64,000 nt of DNA. Origin: Betaproteobacteria bacterium. Lineage in GTDB: Bacteria; Pseudomonadota; Gammaproteobacteria; Burkholderiales; UBA6910. Position 1 is the stretch's first letter, and the number at the start of each line of letters is the position of its first letter. The notes below the pieces were generated by a model. That model did not search any database, was not told where the DNA came from, and saw nothing but the letters and a program-made list of their open reading frames with translations. The position numbers were made by a program, and so were the translations under genes. This document shows, piece after piece, positions 56,529 through 64,000 of the stretch. The DNA is taken from contig JACPEG010000028.1 of NCBI GenBank assembly GCA_016183615.1, positions 19,414 to 83,413 on the forward strand, in the 5' to 3' direction.

Positions 56529-58022
56529 ATGACCGCCCCGGCCGCCAGGATGACGCGAGCGCTGGCGGCGCTGGCGTGCCTCGTCCTCTCCGCCGCATCC
56601 GTCGCGGCGCCCGCGAAGCTTCCTTCCTATAACGTGGAGCTTCGGGAGACCTCAGTCTCCGGCATTTCCTCCGGCGGCTACATGGCGGTGCAGTTTCACC
56701 TTGCGCACTCGTCCGTTGTGCGCGGGGTCGGCGTCTTCGCCGGTGGGCCGTATAACTGTGCTGCAGGCGACATCAACCAGGCCGTCGCCACCTGCATGGA
56801 AGGCACGCCGGATGCGGCGGCTGCGCTCGAGGCCGCGAAGCGCTTCGCCGCCGCCGGAAAGATCGATCCGCTCTCGGTGATCGCCCGCCACAAGATCTGG
56901 CTGTTTTCGGGCTACAACGACGGGGTGGTGCGGCGGCCCGTGGTGGAGCAGCTCTACCGGTTCTACATGCGCCTCACCGACCGGGGAAACATCTTCTACC
57001 AGAACGGCCTGCGGGCCGCGCATTCCCAGGTGACCGCCGACTACGGCGCCGCCTGCGACTTCACCGGCGGAAATTTCATCAGCGACTGCGATTACGATGG
57101 CGCGGGCATGCTGCTGCAGCATGTGCACGGGGCGCTCAGGAAGCGCGCGCCGGGTTCCCTGAGCGGAAAGGTGATCGAGTTCGACCAGGGCGAGTTCGTG
57201 GAGGGCGTCGCCTGGAAGTCGGGCCTGGCCAATACCGCCTACGCCTACGTGCCCGCGGAGTGCGCTGCGCTCAAGCCCTGCCGGGTGCACGTGGCGTTCC
57301 ATGGCTGCAAGCAATACGCCGGGCGCGTCGGCGACGCCTTCTACCGCCGCTCGGGATACAACGGGTGGGCAGACGCCAACGGGATTATCGTGCTCTATCC
57401 CCAGACCGTGGCCGGCTTCTGGCCGTTCAATCCCAACGGCTGCTGGGACTGGTGGGGCTACACCGGGGAGGATTACGCGACGCAAGGCGCGCCCCAGATC
57501 AAGGCGGTGCGGGCGATGCTTGACCGGCTTGCCGGCAGGTTCAAGCCCGACATGGAACCGGACCGGCCCCTGGCCGCTCCCTCCGATGTCGTCGCCCCGG
57601 ACCGTACGGCGACTTCCGTTGCCCTCGCCTGGTCCGCGGCCTCCGGCGCTTCCGGCTACGAGGTGCGGCGGCGCAGCCCGGGGGGCGCATACGTGAAGGT
57701 GAACCGCGCGCCGGTGACGGGAACGAGCTTCGCCGACTCGGGGCTGCAGCCCGATACCGGCTACGAGTACCAGGTGGTCGCGCTGAAGGAAGGCGAGCGG
57801 GCGGAATCCGCGACCGTGCCAGCCCGGACCGCAGGGCCCGCGCCCGCCTGTGATCCCTATTTCACCGACAACCTGACCCACGTTAACCGCGGAAGGGCCT
57901 ATGTCCTATGGGGCCGCGCCTACGCGATCGGATCGAACGAGCCGATGGGGTGGTGGAACGTGTTCACCGAGACGGCGCTGGTGAAGGAGGGCGCCCGCTA
58001 CCGGGTTGGCACCTGCCCCTAA
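56529..58022 (+). CDS. Exported poly(3-hydroxybutyrate) depolymerase with fibronectin III domain
   Basis: About 497 residues. A signal peptide (ALAALACLVLSAASVAAPA) precedes an alpha/beta-hydrolase domain with the lipase box SGISSGGYMAVQ near residue 47 and the FHGCKQYAG segment near 258 of PHB depolymerases. A fibronectin type III domain spans about 355-440 (DRTATSVALAWSAASGASGY) and a short C-terminal region with HVNRGRAYVLWGRAYA follows. It should hydrolyse PHB or its oligomers outside the cytoplasm. Start ATG 56529 or 56550. It follows cysS by 4 bp. Confidence 0.87.
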   Translation: MTAPAARMTRALAALACLVLSAASVAAPAKLPSYNVELRETSVSGISSGGYMAVQFHLAHSSVVRGVGVFAGGPYNCAAGDINQAVATCMEGTPDAAAALEAAKRFAAAGKIDPLSVIARHKIWLFSGYNDGVVRRPVVEQLYRFYMRLTDRGNIFYQNGLRAAHSQVTADYGAACDFTGGNFISDCDYDGAGMLLQHVHGALRKRAPGSLSGKVIEFDQGEFVEGVAWKSGLANTAYAYVPAECAALKPCRVHVAFHGCKQYAGRVGDAFYRRSGYNGWADANGIIVLYPQTVAGFWPFNPNGCWDWWGYTGEDYATQGAPQIKAVRAMLDRLAGRFKPDMEPDRPLAAPSDVVAPDRTATSVALAWSAASGASGYEVRRRSPGGAYVKVNRAPVTGTSFADSGLQPDTGYEYQVVALKEGERAESATVPARTAGPAPACDPYFTDNLTHVNRGRAYVLWGRAYAIGSNEPMGWWNVFTETALVKEGARYRVGTCP

Positions 58023-58081
58023 CGGGCCGCGTGCCATCCACCGCTGAACCGATGGCGTCGCGTCGCCGCAGGCGGTTTCGC

Positions 58082-58702
58082 TCAAGACAACGGCAGATTC
58101 ACGTACTTCTGATATCCGGGCCGCTGGCACAGCCGCTCGAACCAGGTCCCGAGGTTTTTCTGCTCGGGGCGCCGGATGGGCAGCGCCATCCAGCGCTGCA
58201 CCATGCACCCCAGCGGAATGTCGCCCATGGTGAGCGCGGGGCCGGCGACGTACCGCCGCGTCGCCAGATGGGCATCGAGAATTCCGAGGACTTCCGTCGT
58301 CTTCTTCCGGGCGGCGTTGATGGCATTCACGTCGCGTTCGGCTTCCGGCGTACGCACCAGTCCCCAGAACACCGGGCGGAGATTGGGCCATACCGTGGTG
58401 GTGGCCCAGTCCATCCACTTGTCCGCTTCCGCGCGCGCTTTGAGGTCCTCCGGCCACAGCGAACCCGCGCCATGTTTTGCACAGAGGTAGCGCACGATGA
58501 CATTCGATTCCCACAACGCGAAACCGTCGTCCTCGAGGGTGGGCACCAGCCCGTTGGGATTGAGGGCCCGGTAGGCGGGCTCGTTCACGACCCCGAATTG
58601 CCCACCCGCCTCCACGCGCTCGTAGGGGACCTGCAATTCTTCCAGGCACCACAGCGCTTTTTGCACGTTGACCGAATTGGTTCGACCCCACAGTTTCAGC
58701 AT
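58082..58702 (-). CDS. Glutathione S-transferase family protein
   Basis: A 206-residue protein with an N-terminal thioredoxin-like domain (MLKLWGRTNSVNVQKALWCL, then VPTLEDDGFALWESNVIVRY containing the glutathione-binding Glu-Ser) and an all-helical C-terminal domain. The substrate is unknown. Confidence 0.92.
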   Translation of the reverse strand: MLKLWGRTNSVNVQKALWCLEELQVPYERVEAGGQFGVVNEPAYRALNPNGLVPTLEDDGFALWESNVIVRYLCAKHGAGSLWPEDLKARAEADKWMDWATTTVWPNLRPVFWGLVRTPEAERDVNAINAARKKTTEVLGILDAHLATRRYVAGPALTMGDIPLGCMVQRWMALPIRRPEQKNLGTWFERLCQRPGYQKYVNLPLS

Positions 58703-58953
58703 TTTTCATCCTTTCTTTTCATGAGCCCGCATTTTTGCCGGTGGTGCGGGGAGGTCCTCGCGAGGCATTGCGAACGGCCGCACCAACCGTGCTACCATAA
58801 CCGAGCCGGCAACAACACTACAACGGCAAGCCGGCCCACCCGTGGGAGGAACCCCCGAGCCGGAAGTCGCTGGCGCCGGGTTGCCCGTTTCCTTCTTAGT
58901 GGTTTCATTCTTGGCCGGTCTCATGGGCCGGACGCGTCCGTGGGTGAGGCGCA

Positions 58954-59697
58954 ATGTCAGGCAATCCGGACGACACGCTGACCAATCTGGACTTCAGCTG
59001 GCTGGCCCAGGCCGGGCCGGAGCCGGCGCCGGCCGCCCCACCGGCGGCGCCCGGGCATCCCGAGGCTGCCACCGCGCCTCCTGTCCATCCCGGTCCCGAT
59101 CCGGAAGCCCTGGCCAAGCAGGGCCGCCAGCAGCTGGAGGCGGCGGCGACGATTCTCAGCGAGGCGGTCCGACTTGGCACCCGGGACCGGCAGGCGTGGA
59201 ACCTGCTGGCGGCCACCTATATCGCCACCGGCCGGATCGGCGCCTACCGGGAGTTGCTCGAGAAATACGAGCATGCCTTTTCCGCGCCGCTCGAACTGCC
59301 CTTCGCGGTGTCGGCGGAGACTGCCCGCAAGGTATTTCCGCTGCCCCAGAAGATCGTGGAGATCTCGCTGCCGGATCTTGCCCAGGTGCGCAAGGCTGCG
59401 GAAGCCCCGCAGGGAGCGATCGTGGACTTCTCGGGGGTGCACGGCGCCGATGCGGCGGGACTCAAGGCCCTGGCGAAGTTCTTCTCCGGATTTCCCCCCA
59501 ATGCGCCGCGCCCCGAGTGCGCAGGAATCGAGCGCCTCATCGGTTTTCTGGAGCACGCGGCAGAAGGGCACGGTCCCACCGAGCTGGTGTGGGAGGTGCT
59601 CCTGGCCTACAAGCGGTTCCGGGGCGACGTGCACGGTTTCGAGGAACTCGCGCTCAAGTACGCGCTGAAGTTCCACATCTCGCCACCGCAGTTCTAG
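58954..59697 (+). CDS. STAS-domain-like protein with Pro/Ala-rich N-terminus
   Basis: A 247-residue protein. Residues 20-50 are Pro/Ala-rich, residues 55-105 look TPR-like (LGTRDRQAWNLLAATYIATG), and residues 135-220 resemble a STAS domain (IVDFSGVHGADAAGLKALAK). No phosphorylatable Ser/Thr is obvious at the usual place. Function unknown; such proteins are often cytoplasmic regulators. GTGAGG lies upstream of the ATG. Confidence 0.7.
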   Translation: MSGNPDDTLTNLDFSWLAQAGPEPAPAAPPAAPGHPEAATAPPVHPGPDPEALAKQGRQQLEAAATILSEAVRLGTRDRQAWNLLAATYIATGRIGAYRELLEKYEHAFSAPLELPFAVSAETARKVFPLPQKIVEISLPDLAQVRKAAEAPQGAIVDFSGVHGADAAGLKALAKFFSGFPPNAPRPECAGIERLIGFLEHAAEGHGPTELVWEVLLAYKRFRGDVHGFEELALKYALKFHISPPQF

Positions 59698-59728
59698 CCT
59701 CTCCGGGGGAAGGAAACCCGCAGGCGAG

Positions 59729-60559
59729 CTAGCCGTCCAGCTTGTACCTGGCCTCGCTGGGCACCCGCAGCTGGTTCTTGACTTCCGCCACCCCGGGGAC
59801 CTGGGACAGCACCCGCTCGATCTCCCGCATCTCCTGCGCGCCGTTTGCCAGCCCCGAGAGAGTGACGTGCTTCCCGGCCACATCGATGTTGATGCGTACC
59901 CCGCTGGTGTCGGGGTTCGCCCGCAGTGCAGACCGGATGCACGCCTGGAGCGCGAAGTCCTCCAGCATGCCGTGGGACGCGTCGGTTTCCTTGAAATCCG
60001 GGTGGTTGACGAGGTTGAGCACCTCCTCCACGCATTCTTCGACGGACACCCGTTCGGTGTTGAGCACCACGTCGTAGAGTTCCGCGTCGTGCCAGTCGAC
60101 GCCGAAATGCCGCCGCATGATGGCGCCGTGGGCCTCGTCGCTCATCTCGATCTCGGCGACGATCGGGCCTGCATCGTCGGTGTTAAGCCGCTCCTTCATG
60201 CGCTCCACGCGCAGCGGCATCGGCGCGCATACCCGCACACATATCGCGTGGGGCACGTGACGCAGGAGGTGCGTGGCGCCCCAGCCGCGAATGATGGCGC
60301 CCTTGCCCATGAGGGCCATCTGGAAGGTTTCCTCGGCGGTAAATATGGACAGGCTGGTCTTGTCCGCGGTCAAACGCTCGAAGATATTGGCTTTGCCTTC
60401 CAGCAGCCGTATCACGTGGCTTTTGCGAACCCGCATCTTGTTGGCCAGGCTGTCGATGATCTCATGATGGATCACGGGAATTCCCAGGGCTTCGCCCACC
60501 CCCTTGGCCACATCCTTTCCCAGGGAACCCATTTCGCGGGTCATGGCAATCAATGGCAT
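59729..60559 (-). CDS. Cytidylate kinase-like protein fused to a BON domain
   Basis: A 276-residue protein. Residues 1-195 match the cytidylate-kinase-like family (MTREMGSLGKDVAKGVGEAL, then DRL-like and ERM segments), though the glycine-rich loop differs from a standard Walker A motif. Residues 200-276 form a BON domain (GVRINIDVAGKHVTLSGLAN), normally a lipid- or envelope-binding module. ATG 60559 has AGGAGA 6 bp upstream. The role of the fusion is unknown. Confidence 0.8.
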   Translation of the reverse strand: MPLIAMTREMGSLGKDVAKGVGEALGIPVIHHEIIDSLANKMRVRKSHVIRLLEGKANIFERLTADKTSLSIFTAEETFQMALMGKGAIIRGWGATHLLRHVPHAICVRVCAPMPLRVERMKERLNTDDAGPIVAEIEMSDEAHGAIMRRHFGVDWHDAELYDVVLNTERVSVEECVEEVLNLVNHPDFKETDASHGMLEDFALQACIRSALRANPDTSGVRINIDVAGKHVTLSGLANGAQEMREIERVLSQVPGVAEVKNQLRVPSEARYKLDG

Positions 60560-60826
60560 AAGCGTCTCCTTGGTGATGCGCGTTTCTGGAATGTTTGCTG
60601 CGCCGCACCGCAGCCTCGGCGCAGGGCCGGTGGCGCGTATCTTCACATATAGCACAGGATGTCACGCGGAGCCCTCCGCCCCGCCTAGATGCTCAAAGCA
60701 AGGAGACTGGAGGGGGCATTGTCCCCACCGGAGGTGCCGGTCCGCTTGGATTCGGGTGGCTATCGCAGGGGAAACCCGTTTCGATTCCGGGTTACCGCTC
60801 GATGGGCCCGGTGAACCCGGGAAATT

Positions 60827-61060
60827 CTAGAACGTCTGGATATGTTCCTCGACGTCTTTCGCCTGGTTGACGTATCGATCCGGCAGGTAATCGAAATCAT
60901 GGCGTTGAGTGGCGGCGGGTGCGATCTCCGGGCCGCGGGCCTGGGCACGGCCGGCCGCCGCCGCCGGGGGTGGCGGGTCGAGGGCTGGGCTCGCCGCGGG
61001 AGAACTCGCCAAAACTGCTGCGTGTGATGGGATCACCTTCAGCTTCTTCCTCTGGGACAT
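60827..61060 (-). CDS. Small hypothetical protein
   Basis: A 77-residue ORF starting MSQRKKLKVIPSHAAVLASS, with an Ala/Pro-rich middle and a polar end (HDFDYLPDRYVNQAKDVEEH). AGGTAGGTG lies 5-13 bp upstream of the ATG, a good ribosome site. I recognise no family. It lies alone on the minus strand between dnaJ and the kinase/BON gene. Confidence 0.5.
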   Translation of the reverse strand: MSQRKKLKVIPSHAAVLASSPAASPALDPPPPAAAAGRAQARGPEIAPAATQRHDFDYLPDRYVNQAKDVEEHIQTF

Positions 61061-61136
61061 CGTTCACCTACCTTTCGACAGTAATTCTACGACGGTAGGT
61101 GTCTCACGTTACATTGGCACAAACGGCCTTCGGGCT

Positions 61137-61166
61137 TAACCTGACCACGCGAGTGTGGTCAGGTTA
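61137..61166. repeat. Perfect 12-bp hairpin downstream of dnaJ
   Basis: TAACCTGACCAC and its exact complement flank a 6-base loop; a further CTAACCTGAAGG follows at 61177. No T-tract adjoins it on either strand. It may end dnaJ transcripts or be a repeat element. Confidence 0.55.
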
Positions 61167-61254
61167 GTAGTTTCGGCTAACCTGAAGGTTTCCCTTCACA
61201 GCAGCAAGCCGCTGCGCGGCGTGTTGTCTTCACGGAAAAGGGCGCGAGTTTTTT

Positions 61255-62376
61255 TCACTGAGCGAAAAACTCCCGCACCTTGTCCATCCAGGATTTGGCG
61301 CGGGGATTGTGGCGGGCCTCGTTCTTGAGATTGATGGCCTCCAGTTCCCGCAGCAGTTCCTTCTGGCGCTCGGTGAGGCTGACCGGGGTCTCCACCATGA
61401 CGTGGCACAGCAGGTCGCCGGGTGTCGTGCTGCGCACGCCCCGGATTCCCTTGCCGCGCAGCCGGAACACCTTGCTGCTCTGGGTCTCCGCGGGGATGCG
61501 GATCTTGGCGTAGCCGTCGAGGGTCGGGATTTCGATCTCGCCGCCCAGCGCCGCGGTCGTGAACGAGATCGGCATCTCGCAGTGCAGGTCGTCATGGTCG
61601 CGCTGAAACACCGGGTGCTGCGCGAGATGAATGACGACGTACAGATCTCCGGGAGGCCCGCCCACCCCCGGCTCGCCCTCGCCCGACAGGCGGATGCGAT
61701 CGCCCGCGTCCACCCCCGCCGGGATCTTTACCGAGAGTGTCTTCTGGTGTTTTACCCGCCCGCTGCCATGGCAGGACGGGCAGGGCGTGGCCACGAATTT
61801 GCCTGTGCCGTGGCACTTGGGGCAGGTCTGCTGAATCGAGAAGAATCCCTGTTGCATGCGCACCTGGCCATGGCCGTGGCAGGTCGGGCAGGTGGTGGGC
61901 GAGGTGCCCGGCTTCGCTCCCGAGCCATGGCAGGTGTCGCACTCGGCCATGGTGGGGATGCGGATCTTGGTTTCGGTGCCGCGGGCCGCCTGCTCCAGGG
62001 AAATTTCCAGGTTGTAACGCAGGTCCGCGCCGCGGTAGACATTGGCGCGCCCGCGGCCGCCTCCGAAGATGTCGCCGAAGATGTCGCCGAAGGCGTCGGC
62101 GAAGCCCCCGAAGCCGGCCGCGCCGCCGAATCCCTGGGCGCCGGCGGTCTGGTCGACGCCCGCATGGCCGAACTGATCGTAGGCCGCGCGCTTCGGGGCG
62201 TCCGAGAGAATCTCGTAGGCTTCCTTGGCCTCCTTGAAGTGCTCCTCGGCCTTGGGGTTATCCGGATTGCGGTCCGGATGGAACTTCATGGCGAGCTTGC
62301 GGTATGCCTTCTTGATTTCCTCTTCCCCGGCGTCCCGGTTGACGCCCAGCACTTCGTAGTAGTCCCGCTTCGCCAT
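61255..62376 (-). CDS. dnaJ: Chaperone protein DnaJ
   Basis: A 373-residue Hsp40. The J domain contains [11 protein letters not shown] near residue 32; a Gly/Phe-rich region follows, then four zinc-binding CxxCxGxG repeats ([32 protein letters not shown]) at about 140-205, and the C-terminal substrate domain. ATG 62376 begins [11 protein letters not shown]. It follows dnaK on the same strand. Confidence 0.97.
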   Translation of the reverse strand: MAKRDYYEVLGVNRDAGEEEIKKAYRKLAMKFHPDRNPDNPKAEEHFKEAKEAYEILSDAPKRAAYDQFGHAGVDQTAGAQGFGGAAGFGGFADAFGDIFGDIFGGGRGRANVYRGADLRYNLEISLEQAARGTETKIRIPTMAECDTCHGSGAKPGTSPTTCPTCHGHGQVRMQQGFFSIQQTCPKCHGTGKFVATPCPSCHGSGRVKHQKTLSVKIPAGVDAGDRIRLSGEGEPGVGGPPGDLYVVIHLAQHPVFQRDHDDLHCEMPISFTTAALGGEIEIPTLDGYAKIRIPAETQSSKVFRLRGKGIRGVRSTTPGDLLCHVMVETPVSLTERQKELLRELEAINLKNEARHNPRAKSWMDKVREFFAQ

Positions 62377-62426
62377 TTCGACCTTCTGTCGTGTCCATCG
62401 GGCGGTCAAAAAAACTTGACGCTCGG

Positions 62427-62451
62427 CCCCTCTCCCGCGAGGGGAGAGGGG
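62427..62451. repeat. CCCCTCTCCC palindrome between dnaK and dnaJ
   Basis: CCCCTCTCCC and GGGAGAGGGG form perfect 10-bp arms around a 5-base loop, a pattern common as a dispersed palindrome in GC-rich genomes. It lies about 50 bp before the dnaJ start in the dnaJ leader. Confidence 0.65.
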
Positions 62452-62551
62452 AGATTCATGCAGGAAATGGGCGGTCACCCATTTCCAGAATGCTCAACAA
62501 ATGCAAGCGGGCCGAGTTAAGCGGCGCTCGCCCCCGCTTGAACTCGGCCAA

Positions 62552-62575
62552 TTAAAACGGCAATCTTTTGCCGTT

Positions 62576-62579
<4 letters not shown>
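62552..62579 (-). terminator. Hairpin terminator at the dnaK stop
   Basis: TTAAAACGGCAA and its exact complement form 12-bp arms around a 4-base loop, overlapping the dnaK TAA. On the minus strand the second arm ends in TTTTAATT. A second stem (GGCCGAGTT/AACTCGGCC, 62509-62550) follows. The pair may partly end transcription before dnaJ. Confidence 0.6.

Positions 62580-64000
<1,421 letters not shown>

Overview
The window is high-GC chromosomal DNA from a betaproteobacterium. The strongest argument is gene order. The run leuC - entericidin - leuD - leuB - asd - fimV - truA - trpF - trpB - trpA - accD - folC - dedD - cvpA - purF - metZ (31.4-49.5 kb) is the arrangement I know from Betaproteobacteria. 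The closeness of folA and thyA, and the lpxH/ppiB/ppiA/cysS group, fit the same picture. A PHA-system protein and a poly(3-hydroxybutyrate) depolymerase suggest polyhydroxyalkanoate storage. I cannot name a genus; Rhodocyclales or Nitrosomonadales would fit, but that is inference.

Layout. 0-2 kb: the end of a membrane complex related to group 4 [NiFe] hydrogenases. Its large subunit has lost all four Ni-binding cysteines, while the small subunit keeps its Fe-S cysteines. 2-8 kb: housekeeping genes metG, apbC, dcd and an ornithine decarboxylase preceded by a strong promoter, a hairpin and a 21-residue reading frame with a near-perfect Shine-Dalgarno sequence. 8-13.5 kb: a TPR/beta-barrel outer-membrane protein of Slam (DUF560) type, followed by a 1302-residue exported protein with a FecR-like domain and four tandem barrel-like repeats. 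I read this pair as a type XI (Slam) secretion pore and its cargo. 13.5-25 kb: an accessory region with a PaaK-like ligase, an ornithine cyclodeaminase-like enzyme, an OGT/SPINDLY-type glycosyltransferase and a sulfotransferase. It also holds an overlapping operon (sulfotransferase, DegT aminotransferase, HMW1C-like N-glycosyltransferase, NeuD-like acetyltransferase) lying between thyA and folA. 26-36 kb: pepA, a quinone oxidoreductase, aroC, a PHA-system protein, an MFS transporter and the leucine/aspartate-semialdehyde genes. 36-49.5 kb: fimV through metZ, with a SAM-II-type riboswitch, promoter and terminator in front of metZ. 50-60.5 kb: a decayed sensor gene, lpxH, two cyclophilins, an L,D-transpeptidase and a TPR protein sharing a C-terminal domain, cysS, PHB depolymerase, a glutathione S-transferase, a STAS protein and a kinase/BON fusion. 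61-64 kb: dnaJ and the 3' part of dnaK.

The surface-protein genes (8-13.5 kb) and glycosylation genes (16-25 kb) may work together: the large exported protein carries 13 N-X-S/T sequons, the target of HMW1C-type enzymes. Many gene junctions carry short palindromic or short-period inverted repeats of at least six families. One has become coding sequence inside metG and one supplies the stop codon of asd. No tRNA, rRNA, CRISPR array or intact insertion sequence was recognised.
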